From Flavobacteriaceae bacterium (lineage in GTDB: Bacteria; Bacteroidota; Bacteroidia; Flavobacteriales; Flavobacteriaceae), in assembly GCA_026988355.1 (NCBI GenBank), contig JALSLK010000121.1, positions 1 to 55,722 on the forward strand: 55,722 bases of DNA, in the 5' to 3' direction. The notes beneath the pieces were generated by a model. It had not been told where the DNA came from and ran no database searches. It was given only the letters and a program-made list of their open reading frames with translations. Shown in pieces: positions 8,490 through 17,724 of the stretch. The position numbers and the translations under genes were made by a program. How positions within the stretch are numbered: the first letter of the stretch is position 1; every line of letters starts with the position of its first letter.

Positions 8490-10331
8490 ATGAAGATTTT
8501 TTTCCTATTTACATTTTTATTAATAATACAAATAACAAATGCACAAGTTGGTATTGGAAACACAAATCCAAAAGCCAGATTAGATATTACAGCGAGTAAT
8601 GCTTTATCGCCAAGTAATACCGATGGTGTTTTAATACCACGAGCAAACAAATTTCCAAATACAAACCCAACAATAGATCAAAATGGAATGCTATTGTTTA
8701 TTACAGGAAACGGAATCACAAAAAAAGGTTTTTATTTTTGGAATCAATCCACTACGAGCTGGAAACCAATTAGTAAATGGATTGAGAACGAAGCAAATAA
8801 TACCATTTATAATGATTTTTCTGACCATATAGCAATAGGTGTAGCTAATACATCTGCTAGATTTGAAGTAAGAGGCGATGGAATAGATAATATAGGAGGA
8901 GCTGTTAAAATTATAAATACCAATGCAAAGAGAAATCTAATAGTCACATCTATGGGCGATGAAAATCAAAACTTTAATTTTTCTAGAGCTCTAGAAATTA
9001 ATAACAACGTAAATTCTTTAGGAAATTTTACAAAAAATACAGGTGTTTTAATAGAAATGAATGGTGCTTCTGTACTTAATTCTAGCATTTATGGTACCTA
9101 CACAAGGTATGCAATAAATAGTAATTATGCAGGTAATATTTATGGCAATTACACAACAAGTTTTAATAAAACAGCTCAAGAAATCTATGGTTTTTATTCG
9201 ACTTTACAAACTTCGGGAACAGGAGATAGATATGGTTTTTATTCTAATATTGGTAATGCAAATTTTGGAGATCCAATAGGAACTGGTAATTTGTATGGTT
9301 TGTACAGTAAAATAACAACCGAGGCTTCTGGTTCTAGAACATCTTATGGTGTGTATTCCGAATCTCAATTAGCAACAGGTTACGCAGGATATTTTATTGG
9401 TAGAATGTCTTTAGGAAATTCGTTTTCAAATCGATATTTAATGCCAGATGCAGATGGATCTGCAAATCAAGTATTAACAACAGATGGGTCTGGTAATACC
9501 AGTTGGTCGAACGATTTTACAACTGCAAATAATGGTTTAACAGAAACCTCTGCTAACATACAACTCGGTGGAGCATTAACACAAAATACCACTATTACAC
9601 AAGGAAATTTTGATACCACATTTACAGTAGATGGAACAGGAGATTTTACAGTTTATCAATCTGGATTAGGTGCTGGGAATCTAATAAATGCAAAAAATTC
9701 TGGAAGTATTACTATCGGACACCTTTTTGAATTAAATGAACCGAGATTACAAGTTTTAGGAGTAACTAATTTTGGTGGATTTGTAGCAAGTTTTTACAAT
9801 GGTTCTAATAACCAAAACTCTGGTTGTGTTGCTATAAAATTACGCAATGCAACACCAAACAATTTATCGCGATATATTGGGTTTTTTAGAGATAATGGTA
9901 ACACACAATCTGGAGCAATAACAGCAAACTTTGCTTCTGGTGGAGTAAATTACACAACCGTTTCGGATAGAAGATTAAAAACCAATATTCAAGACATTAA
10001 TAACAGTTTAGAAATTCTCCAGAAAATACAACCTAGAATTTACGAATACAAAGCAAATAGAGGTAAAAAAGAATATGGTTTTATAGCACAAGAATTACAA
10101 AAACAATATCCACAAGCAGTTTCTGGAACACCAGATTCTGATGTAATAAAAAATCCGATGATGGTAGATTATTCCCGATTAACACCTTTATTAGCAGCAG
10201 GAATTAAAGAATTACATAACAAAATAAAAAATCAAAAAGCTCAAATAAAAAGTATAAAAACAGAAGCCCGAAAACTAGAACAAAAATATAAAAATTTAGA
10301 AGCAAGATTAAATGCTTTAGAAGTACGATAA
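8490..10331 (+). CDS. Secreted protein with C-terminal S74 (tail-fibre chaperone) domain
   Basis: A 613-residue protein with a signal peptide (about 1-18, ending T-N-A-Q) and an N-terminal V-G-I-G-x-x-x-P motif typical of Bacteroidota adhesin-like surface proteins. A long Gly/Asn/Thr-rich beta region follows, then a Peptidase_S74 intramolecular chaperone domain (about 490-560: S-D-R-R-L-K-T-N-I and G-F-I-A-Q-E-L) and a C-terminal coiled coil (about 565-613). S74 domains trimerise fibres and cut themselves off at the Ser-Asp bond, here Ser492-Asp493. They are best known from phage tail fibres but are common on bacterial surface fibres. No secretion-system sorting domain (T9SS) is evident at the C-terminus. 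It lies downstream of the HTCS, its probable regulator. Confidence 0.85.
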   Translation: MKIFFLFTFLLIIQITNAQVGIGNTNPKARLDITASNALSPSNTDGVLIPRANKFPNTNPTIDQNGMLLFITGNGITKKGFYFWNQSTTSWKPISKWIENEANNTIYNDFSDHIAIGVANTSARFEVRGDGIDNIGGAVKIINTNAKRNLIVTSMGDENQNFNFSRALEINNNVNSLGNFTKNTGVLIEMNGASVLNSSIYGTYTRYAINSNYAGNIYGNYTTSFNKTAQEIYGFYSTLQTSGTGDRYGFYSNIGNANFGDPIGTGNLYGLYSKITTEASGSRTSYGVYSESQLATGYAGYFIGRMSLGNSFSNRYLMPDADGSANQVLTTDGSGNTSWSNDFTTANNGLTETSANIQLGGALTQNTTITQGNFDTTFTVDGTGDFTVYQSGLGAGNLINAKNSGSITIGHLFELNEPRLQVLGVTNFGGFVASFYNGSNNQNSGCVAIKLRNATPNNLSRYIGFFRDNGNTQSGAITANFASGGVNYTTVSDRRLKTNIQDINNSLEILQKIQPRIYEYKANRGKKEYGFIAQELQKQYPQAVSGTPDSDVIKNPMMVDYSRLTPLLAAGIKELHNKIKNQKAQIKSIKTEARKLEQKYKNLEARLNALEVR

Positions 10332-10352
10332 TAACCTTGTTTAACCATTCCA

Positions 10353-10373
10353 TTTCTTATTAAAAATAAGAAA
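10353..10373. terminator. Weak AU-rich hairpin between convergent genes
   Basis: TTTCTTATT and AATAAGAAA form a 9-bp stem with an AAA loop between the ends of the convergent genes at 8490-10331 and 10388-10954. It has no GC-rich core, so termination here is uncertain. Confidence 0.3.
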
Positions 10374-10387
10374 ACAAATGCAAAAAA

Positions 10388-10954
10388 TTAATCTTTAAAC
10401 TCGTAAACAAAATCCTTTTGATACTTTGTAAAAGCAGCTTCGGATTTTATTTCTTTGTATTTGTTCGTTTTAAATAATTTTAAAAAAAGTTCTAATTGTT
10501 TTGCGGTTCTATATCCAGGTAAAGGTGCAATTAGACTGCCATCAACATCAAAAAACACGATAGAAGGAAAACCTTTAATTTGTAAATAATCTGTTAATTG
10601 ATGTGCGCTATTTCTACTAAATTTCTTTTTAGGATCGTACCTAGGATTTTTAAAAGTTTGCTCATCGTATTTAATAGTTCCGCCACCTTCGCCATTAAAT
10701 TTTACAGCGTAAAAATTAGTATTAACGTAATTTATTAAATCTTTATTTTTAAAAGTTTGCTTATCCATCATTTTACAAGGACCGCACCAATTGGTATAAA
10801 TATCCATCATAATTTTTTTAGTACCAATACCTTTGGATTCTTTTTGAGCAGTTAACGCTTCTGTAAAAGACATCCAATTTATTTTAGGTTCTGTTTCTTG
10901 CGCTTTTAAGTAAAACGAAATAAAGATAATTATAATAAGAGTCGCTTTTTTCAT
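10388..10954 (-). CDS. Secreted thioredoxin-like protein (CGPC)
   Basis: A 188-residue protein with a signal peptide (about 1-18, ending L-K-A-Q) and a thioredoxin fold with the active site W-C-G-P-C (Cys57 and Cys60). A cis-Pro region I-K-G-F-P-S-I-V-F-F-D follows. This is the thioredoxin_7/DUF255-like class, expected to act as a periplasmic disulfide reductase or isomerase. Its start overlaps the stop of the gene at 10954-11409 by one base (TAATG), so translation is probably coupled. Between active site and cis-Pro there is an insertion rich in Lys, Asn and Gly. The natural substrate is unknown. Confidence 0.88.
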   Translation of the reverse strand: MKKATLIIIIFISFYLKAQETEPKINWMSFTEALTAQKESKGIGTKKIMMDIYTNWCGPCKMMDKQTFKNKDLINYVNTNFYAVKFNGEGGGTIKYDEQTFKNPRYDPKKKFSRNSAHQLTDYLQIKGFPSIVFFDVDGSLIAPLPGYRTAKQLELFLKLFKTNKYKEIKSEAAFTKYQKDFVYEFKD

Positions 10955-11409
10955 TACGATTTTGGCATATATCTTTCGATACTACTTATCCATTCTTTTG
11001 AACCTTTCATATATCCTGTTTTTCCAAGAGGTATAATGTCCTTTTTAGGGTTTTTTCCTTTTCCTGCTTGAAATAGCCAAATGGTAGGAAAACCACGAAC
11101 ACCAAAAGCTTTTTGTAAAGCGTAATTTTGTTTTTGTAATTTTTGAGATAATTTTGTTTTTCTAGGAAAATCTAATTCTAATAAAATAACATTTTCTTTA
11201 GCCCAAGTTTGGAATTCGGCAGTACTAAAAACTTCTTTATCTAATCTTTTACACCAACCACACCAATCACTACCAGTAAAATTAGCTAAAATTGGCTTTT
11301 TTGTTTTTCGAGATAATTTTGCTGCTTCTTCAAAGTCACTAATCCATTCTACTTGTGAGAAAGCGGTTACACTAGTCAAAAATAATAATCCTAAAAATAA
11401 ATTTTTCAT
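10954..11409 (-). CDS. Secreted thioredoxin-like protein (CGWC)
   Basis: A 151-residue protein with a signal peptide (about 1-18, ending A-F-S-Q) and a thioredoxin_7-type domain with the active site W-C-G-W-C-K (Cys50 and Cys53) and the cis-Pro segment G-V-R-G-F-P-T-I-W-L-F. It is predicted to be a periplasmic thiol oxidoreductase. It is the first gene of a two-gene minus-strand unit with the thioredoxin-like gene at 10388-10954. The two differ clearly outside the active site, so this is not a recent duplication. Confidence 0.88.
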   Translation of the reverse strand: MKNLFLGLLFLTSVTAFSQVEWISDFEEAAKLSRKTKKPILANFTGSDWCGWCKRLDKEVFSTAEFQTWAKENVILLELDFPRKTKLSQKLQKQNYALQKAFGVRGFPTIWLFQAGKGKNPKKDIIPLGKTGYMKGSKEWISSIERYMPKS

Positions 11410-11459
11410 CGTAATACGTTTTGTTTGCTAAATTAGTTGCAATTTATGTGCCGAAATTA

Positions 11460-11467
11460 CAAAAATA
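11460..11467 (-). promoter_or_regulatory. Promoter -7 element for the thioredoxin pair
   Basis: On the minus strand TATTTTTG matches TAnnTTTG and lies 51 bases before the start at 11409. No -33 match is clear. Confidence 0.35.
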
Positions 11468-11554
11468 AGTTCTTTATTAACGGTTTATGGTGTCAAATAT
11501 TTTAATCCAACAAATTTTTCTTAATTTCACAGCCACAATAAAACGACCACTTTC

Positions 11555-13426
11555 ATGAAAAAAACACTAACAATTTTATCTCTAATGGTACTTTTTGGCT
11601 GTTCGGATATTAATAAAAAACAATCCAAAAAAACTACAGCAAAAAAAACAATTTATGCAGTAGATAATCATTCGTTTGCAAAACCTAACGAAGCTGTTGC
11701 TAAACATCTTAATCTAAATATTAAAGTAGATTTTAATAAAAAGATAATTTCTGGTAAAGCAACGTATAAAATAGAAAAGAAGGCAACTGTAACTAAAATT
11801 CATTTTGATATAAAAGCTTTGGTAATTCATAAAGTAACAATTAATAACTATAAGGATGAAACGGATTTTAATATTGTTGAAGGCGACGAGATTCATGGAG
11901 ATGATCTAACGATAACCTTACCTAAAAATGCAAGTGCTGTTACTATTTTTTATGAAACGACATCCAAAACAGAAGCCTTACAGTTTTTAAAACCTGAGCA
12001 AACCGCAGGAAAAGAAGATCCGTTTTTATTTACACAAGGTCAGGCGATATTAACACGTACATGGATTCCGATACAAGATTCTCCACAAATACGATTGACT
12101 TATGATGCAACTGTTGAGGTTCCTTATAATTTAATGGCAATAATGAGTGCCAAAAATGGAAAGCAAAAATCACAAAATGGAATGTATTATTTTACGATGA
12201 AACAAGCCATATCTCCTTATTTAATCGCTTTAGCTGTTGGAGATTTGGAATACAAACCTTTAAGTAGTAGAACTGGTGTTTATGCAGAAAAAGTAACAAT
12301 CGATGCTGCTGCTTTTGAATTTGAAGATGTAGAAAAAATGATTGTTAGGGCAGAGATGTTGTATGGAAAATACCATTGGGAACAATACGATATTGTGGTT
12401 TTGCCACCAAGTTTTCCGTTTGGAGGTATGGAAAATCCAAGACTTACTTTTGCAACACCAACGATTATAGCTGGCGACAAAAGTTTAACTACTTTGGTTG
12501 CTCATGAATTAGCCCATTCTTGGAGCGGAAATTTAGTTACTAATGCTACTTGGAACGATTTCTGGCTTAACGAAGGATTTACCGTTTATTTTGAGCGTAG
12601 AATTATGGAAGCCGTTTACGGAAAAGAATATGCAGATATGTTAGCTGTAATTGGTAGGCAAGATTTAGATGAAGGTTTGGAAGGATTAAAACATACACCT
12701 AATGATACTAAACTAAAACTTAATTTAGATGGAAGAAATCCAGACGATGGTATGACAGATATTGCTTACGAAAAAGGGTTTTTATTTCTAAAAACTTTAG
12801 AAGAAAAAGTAGGTAGACCAAATATGGATCTATTTTTAAAGGCATATTTTAAAGAATTTGCTTTTTCAACAATTACCACAGAGAAATTTCTTAATTATCT
12901 TAATGCGAATCTATTAACGCCAAATAAAATAACGTTTAATGTAGAAGAATGGGTTTATAGTCCAGGAATTCCAGCAAACCAAATAAAAATAACCTCAACC
13001 AAATTAGATGTGGTAATGCAAGTAATTGAAAAATGGGAAAAAGGAAACATTATGGTAGAAGAAATTTGTGATCAAGATTGGACAATTCAGCAAAAAATAC
13101 ATTTTATTCGGAACATTCCTGCTACAATTTCTGCAAGGCAACTAGAGTCTTTAGATGCGCATTGTGAATTTACCAATACAACCAATTCGTATATTGCTAT
13201 GGTTTGGTTTGAACAAGTAATAAAACACAATTACCACAATAAACATATCGATAAAAAAATAGAGGATTTTTTAACTACTGTTGGTCGAAGATGGTATGTT
13301 TCTACTATATATAACGCATTAAAAAATAATGGAAAATTAAATTATGCAAGACGTATATATAAGAAAGCACGTAAAAATTACCATTCTGTTACTACAAATA
13401 CCATAGACAATATGCTTGGTTTATAA
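11555..13426 (+). CDS. M1 family aminopeptidase lipoprotein (LTA4-hydrolase-like)
   Basis: A 623-residue zinc metallopeptidase. It has a lipobox near residue 16 (L-F-G-C-S), so it is likely envelope-anchored, then the M1 N-terminal beta domain. The substrate-recognition motif is F-G-G-M-E-N, the zinc site H-E-L-A-H (His317, Glu318, His321) with third ligand Glu340 in W-L-N-E-G, and a helical C-terminal domain of the leukotriene-A4-hydrolase type follows. M1 enzymes remove N-terminal residues from peptides. It converges on the DPP-IV-like/POT cluster, suggesting a shared role in peptide use, although it is transcribed separately. Confidence 0.95.
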   Translation: MKKTLTILSLMVLFGCSDINKKQSKKTTAKKTIYAVDNHSFAKPNEAVAKHLNLNIKVDFNKKIISGKATYKIEKKATVTKIHFDIKALVIHKVTINNYKDETDFNIVEGDEIHGDDLTITLPKNASAVTIFYETTSKTEALQFLKPEQTAGKEDPFLFTQGQAILTRTWIPIQDSPQIRLTYDATVEVPYNLMAIMSAKNGKQKSQNGMYYFTMKQAISPYLIALAVGDLEYKPLSSRTGVYAEKVTIDAAAFEFEDVEKMIVRAEMLYGKYHWEQYDIVVLPPSFPFGGMENPRLTFATPTIIAGDKSLTTLVAHELAHSWSGNLVTNATWNDFWLNEGFTVYFERRIMEAVYGKEYADMLAVIGRQDLDEGLEGLKHTPNDTKLKLNLDGRNPDDGMTDIAYEKGFLFLKTLEEKVGRPNMDLFLKAYFKEFAFSTITTEKFLNYLNANLLTPNKITFNVEEWVYSPGIPANQIKITSTKLDVVMQVIEKWEKGNIMVEEICDQDWTIQQKIHFIRNIPATISARQLESLDAHCEFTNTTNSYIAMVWFEQVIKHNYHNKHIDKKIEDFLTTVGRRWYVSTIYNALKNNGKLNYARRIYKKARKNYHSVTTNTIDNMLGL

Positions 13427-13466
13427 ACAAGAAAAAAGAGGCATAAAAGCCTCTTTTTTCTTGTTT
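13425..13466. terminator. Bidirectional terminator after the M1 peptidase
   Basis: An 18-bp perfect stem (arms 13425-13442 and 13449-13466, core AAAGAGGC/GCCTCTTT) with an ATAAAA loop. A and T runs on the two sides serve both convergent genes. Confidence 0.9.
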
Positions 13467-13476
13467 ACAAGTGTTT

Positions 13477-15831
13477 TTATTTTACACCATGCATTAACTT
13501 TTTTAGAAATGGATTTAGAAAGAATATCAATATCCCTGCAATTGCAGGAACAAAAGTAAATATTAAAAAGAACGTAGATAAACTATATTCTTTTGTAATG
13601 TTTTCTATTTGTCCACCTAATATTGCTGCCAATTTATTTCCGATTGCAATGGCTAAATACCACATACCAAACATAAAGGCAATCATACGTGCAGGTACTA
13701 ATTTACTTACATAAGATAAACCGACAGGCGATAAACAGAGTTCGCCAAGGGTATGGAAAAGATAGGCAAATATTAACCAAATCATACTTACTTTTACACC
13801 TTCTTTCATACCGTAAGATCCGTAAGCTAATAATCCAAAACCAACGGCCATAATTAATAAACCTAAAGCGTATTTAGTAGCTGCCGATGGATTGTATTTA
13901 GAATCCCACCAACGTGAAAAGAAAGAGGCAAATGCAATAATAAAAAAAGAATTTAGAATAGAAAACCAAGAAACGGTTATTTCTACTTCGTTTGCTTTAA
14001 CCTTTGCTACGGTTGCTTTTATAATACCATTATCTCTTTTAAATTCCTTTCCATTTTCTATAGCTTTTGTTAAACGATTACTTGTTAAATAACCAAATTC
14101 TGTTCCATCATTATCTTTTGTTATTATTTTTACTTTATCTCCCATTTTTAAAGTAACTGGTTCTGCAAATGACGTTATTTTATCAATAATTACATCATTA
14201 CTAGTTAACTTCGTTTGCTCTGTAATAGGTGTTTCAAAATATAAAGTATTTAAAGCGACACTAAACACTTTTTTCTTTTTATTATGAAAAAACACTTTAG
14301 CATTATTAGTGTTTTCAATATTTTTAATGGTGTTTAGATATTGATTATCTAGTTTTTTTTGTTCCGCTTTTTTCGCTTTTCTATCGTATAATTCAGACTC
14401 TTTTTGTTTTATTACTGCACCATTATAAACAATACTATCTATATTTATATTTGCTGTTTTATTATTAAAAATAGTAGTGAAACTTCCACCAAGTAATTTA
14501 CCATCTAACAATTCTGTTCGCTCTGGTAATAATGCGTAACTGGATTTATCTACAGATGTTTTTATAGCTTTATAACTTACATCATAAGCTGTTGTATTAT
14601 AATCTCTATTAAGCATCCAACCAACTACAGACCACATTCCTATAAAACAGATAACCAATACAATATTAGAATAAGGTATTTTTTTAAAGGTTTTTTTCCA
14701 TAAAATAAAGAGTACATAAGATATTATCAATAATGGAATAATGGTTAAAAGTGTATTTACAATATTAAATATTGTTGCAGATGTACCACTCATAGAGCGA
14801 TTTACATTATCTCTTGCAAAAACTACCAATGATGTAGCTCCTTGCTCAAACGATAACCAAAAGAATACGGTAAAAAACGCAAATATGATAAATGCAATCA
14901 TACGGCCTCTTACTACTTTGGTGTATCTACTTATCCTACTTATTATTAAAAATAAAAATACTCCTAAAGCAAAAAGAACAGCTACATATTGTCCTTCTAA
15001 TTTACCAATTCGTAAAGCTGAAAACATATCAAAATCGGCTATTTTTGATAAAGGATCATTAAATGCATAACCTAATCCTATAACTGCAGAAATTGCAATC
15101 AATATTTTATCTAATTTTGTAAATGGGTTTAATTTTTCTTCATTGGTATCTATTGCTTCTGTTGTTTCTATAACAGCTGTTTTGTTTTTATTAGGTTTGG
15201 CTCCTATATTACCAAACAAATTACCTGCCAACCAAAATTGTAATGTTCCTAAAAACATAAAAAATCCTGCTAAACTAAAACCATAGACCCAACCTATTTT
15301 TTCGGCCAAATAGCCACATAGCATCATTCCAAAAAACGCTCCTGCATTTACTCCCATATAATATATCGTGTATGCTCCATCCTTTTTCTCAGGAGTTTTT
15401 TTATACATTTCTGATATTATTGCTGTCATTGTTGGTTTAAAGAAACCTGTACCTATAACTAATAAAGCCAAACCGATATATAAAGAGGCTTCGGTTTCAA
15501 AAGCCATAGATGCATGACCTAAAGTCATAATTGCAGCACCAATAATCACGGCCCATCGGTAACCTGTAATTTTATCTGCTATAATACCACCTATTATTGG
15601 TGTAATGTATAATAGCATAGCATAAGTACCAAACAAGGCACTTGCATTTTCTACAGTCCATTCCCAGCCTGGATTGTAACCAACAACAGCCATGGTTAAG
15701 AAATTAACTAATAGGATTCGCATTCCGTAAAAAGAAAACCGTTCCCACATTTCTGTAAAAAACAGCACAAATAAACCTGCTGGATGTCCTAATACTTTGT
15801 CTTTAAATAGATTTTCAATGTCTGTATTCAT
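13477..15831 (-). CDS. POT family peptide:H+ symporter with large soluble insertion
   Basis: A 784-residue MFS transporter of the proton-dependent oligopeptide (PTR2) family. The N-terminus has the signature G-H-P-x-G-L-F-V-L-F-F-T-E-M-W-E-R-F-S-F-Y-G, with G-G-x-x-A-D in the first loop and G-x-G-x-F-K-P in helix 4; the C-terminal half has G-E-L-C-L-S-P-V-G-L-S. It imports di- and tripeptides with protons. Usual length is about 450-600; the extra comes from a hydrophilic insertion (about residues 415-620) rich in Lys, Asn and Thr with beta character. It lies 18 bases downstream of a second POT gene, which lies downstream of the DPP-IV-like gene, so all three likely form one operon. Confidence 0.93.
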   Translation of the reverse strand: MNTDIENLFKDKVLGHPAGLFVLFFTEMWERFSFYGMRILLVNFLTMAVVGYNPGWEWTVENASALFGTYAMLLYITPIIGGIIADKITGYRWAVIIGAAIMTLGHASMAFETEASLYIGLALLVIGTGFFKPTMTAIISEMYKKTPEKKDGAYTIYYMGVNAGAFFGMMLCGYLAEKIGWVYGFSLAGFFMFLGTLQFWLAGNLFGNIGAKPNKNKTAVIETTEAIDTNEEKLNPFTKLDKILIAISAVIGLGYAFNDPLSKIADFDMFSALRIGKLEGQYVAVLFALGVFLFLIISRISRYTKVVRGRMIAFIIFAFFTVFFWLSFEQGATSLVVFARDNVNRSMSGTSATIFNIVNTLLTIIPLLIISYVLFILWKKTFKKIPYSNIVLVICFIGMWSVVGWMLNRDYNTTAYDVSYKAIKTSVDKSSYALLPERTELLDGKLLGGSFTTIFNNKTANINIDSIVYNGAVIKQKESELYDRKAKKAEQKKLDNQYLNTIKNIENTNNAKVFFHNKKKKVFSVALNTLYFETPITEQTKLTSNDVIIDKITSFAEPVTLKMGDKVKIITKDNDGTEFGYLTSNRLTKAIENGKEFKRDNGIIKATVAKVKANEVEITVSWFSILNSFFIIAFASFFSRWWDSKYNPSAATKYALGLLIMAVGFGLLAYGSYGMKEGVKVSMIWLIFAYLFHTLGELCLSPVGLSYVSKLVPARMIAFMFGMWYLAIAIGNKLAAILGGQIENITKEYSLSTFFLIFTFVPAIAGILIFFLNPFLKKLMHGVK

Positions 15832-15849
15832 AATATTATTTTGAGTTTT

Positions 15850-17670
15850 TTAATTGTCTGCTATTTCAAAACCTTCGGTTTCGTCGTGTATTTCGTGTTC
15901 ATTATCTTCGGCTCCATGGGTTAGTTTTTTTAGTTTCTTTAAAAACATTAAAAGTAATAGACCAAATACAACTGTAAATATAACTAATAATCGAAATGTT
16001 TCATATTCTTGCTTACTTTGTTCTTCTTCTACGACAAAAGAAACGCCATAATCTTTTCCGTCTCCTTCATTTTTTCTATTCTTTGCTTTTTCTTCGTCTT
16101 TTTCAAATAAAAGTGATGCGTGATATGGGTTTGACTTCGTTGCTTTATTCTCTTGTAAATAGGAAGTCAATTCTTTATTAAAATTATGTTTTTTACTTTC
16201 ATTAAATGTAAATAAATAATTGATGTTTTTTTTACTTTTATAATCGTTAAAGACAATTTTATCATCTTCTAAATAAAGATCGGTTTTAATTGAGAAATTT
16301 CTATCTTTATTAATAGCATAATCAAACGTTTTTTTGATTTCTTTTTTATCGTTTTTAAATTCTATGGAATCTTTTGAGGTAAAATTAAAAATTTCCTCCT
16401 TGTTTACTATCATTTTTCCTTTATAAGCATCTAATTGCGCAGATTCTCCAATACTTCCTGCTAATTTATTTCCAAAACCTGTTGCTGCAAAATAAACACC
16501 CATCATAATGGAGGCATATTTTACTGGTGCTAATTTTGTTATAAATGATAAGGATACTGGCGAGGTACAAAGTTCTCCTATTGTATGAAAAAGATATGCT
16601 AAAAAGACCCAAAACATTGCTGCTTTTCCAAATTCTACTGTAGAAGCTTCTTTTGAAGCATACATCATAAAAACATAACCAAGTCCCATAATTATAGTAC
16701 CTATTGCCATTTTAAATATAGAAGAAGATTCTTTTCCTTTCTTTTTCCACCAAATCCAAAATCCTCCAATTAAAGTACCAAATATAATAATATAACCTGC
16801 GTTTAAAGATTGAAATACAGAGGCTGGAATTTCTGGTAACCAAGACCATCCTGTGGTTCTATTTACTTTTGCATCGGTATATAAATTCATTAATCCTCCT
16901 GCCTGTTCAAAAGCTCCCCAAAATACAATTACAATCAAAAATGAAATTAGTAAAACCACTACTCTATCTTTTTCTATTTTGGTTAATGGTTTTTTAGCAA
17001 TTTCTGCATCAATATTTGAATCTTTTCCTCCTATAAAATTACCAACATGTTTTAAATATTTTTGTCCCCAAATATAAACTGCTTGTCCTAAAATCATTCC
17101 AATACCAGCAAGACCGAATCCGTAGTGCCATCCGTAATAATATGCAACCAAACCAACGGTAATACTAGATAAAAATGCGCCAATGTTAATACCGATATAA
17201 AATATGGTAAAACCACTATCTCTTCGAATATCTCCTTCTTTGTATAAACCACCAACCATTGTCGAAATATTTGGTTTTAAGCCTCCTACTCCTAATATAA
17301 TAAGTAATAATCCTATAAAAAACGCTGTACTTGATGGTATTGCTAAAGTTAAATGTCCTAATACTAAAAGAAAACCTCCTAGCATTACTGTTTTTTTCTG
17401 TCCCAACCATTTATCTGCTATGATTCCTCCTGGAATTGCAGCGACATATACTAACATAGTATACCATCCATACATCCATAATGCATCTTTACCAGACCAT
17501 CCTAACCCTGGTTCTACAGCAGTTGCCGATGTTGCTACGTACAAAGTTAAAAGTGCTCGCATTCCGTAATAAGAAAAACGTTCCCACAATTCTGTAAAAA
17601 ATAGAACATACAGACCTATTGGATGTCCAAATAACTCTCTTTGATGTGGTTCTAATGCTTTTGTTGACAT
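15850..17670 (-). CDS. POT family peptide:H+ symporter
   Basis: A 606-residue PTR2/POT transporter with the E-L-W-E-R-F-S-Y-Y-G-M-R-A-L-L signature, P-G-G-I-I-A-D-K, a G-V-G-G-L-K-P-N-I-S-T motif in helix 4 and G-E-L-C-T-S-P-V-S-L-S in the second half. A hydrophilic stretch (about residues 410-555, Lys/Asp/Asn-rich) precedes the last membrane helix; this is a different position from the insertion in the 13477-15831 paralogue. It is predicted to take up di- and tripeptides. It sits between the DPP-IV-like gene (54 bases upstream) and its paralogue, a tandem arrangement common in peptide-feeding Bacteroidota. Confidence 0.94.
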   Translation of the reverse strand: MSTKALEPHQRELFGHPIGLYVLFFTELWERFSYYGMRALLTLYVATSATAVEPGLGWSGKDALWMYGWYTMLVYVAAIPGGIIADKWLGQKKTVMLGGFLLVLGHLTLAIPSSTAFFIGLLLIILGVGGLKPNISTMVGGLYKEGDIRRDSGFTIFYIGINIGAFLSSITVGLVAYYYGWHYGFGLAGIGMILGQAVYIWGQKYLKHVGNFIGGKDSNIDAEIAKKPLTKIEKDRVVVLLISFLIVIVFWGAFEQAGGLMNLYTDAKVNRTTGWSWLPEIPASVFQSLNAGYIIIFGTLIGGFWIWWKKKGKESSSIFKMAIGTIIMGLGYVFMMYASKEASTVEFGKAAMFWVFLAYLFHTIGELCTSPVSLSFITKLAPVKYASIMMGVYFAATGFGNKLAGSIGESAQLDAYKGKMIVNKEEIFNFTSKDSIEFKNDKKEIKKTFDYAINKDRNFSIKTDLYLEDDKIVFNDYKSKKNINYLFTFNESKKHNFNKELTSYLQENKATKSNPYHASLLFEKDEEKAKNRKNEGDGKDYGVSFVVEEEQSKQEYETFRLLVIFTVVFGLLLLMFLKKLKKLTHGAEDNEHEIHDETEGFEIADN

Positions 17671-17724
17671 GTGTTTTTTGTTTTGAATTAATTGTTTTTT
17701 TGAATTTTATAAATCGATCTAATT

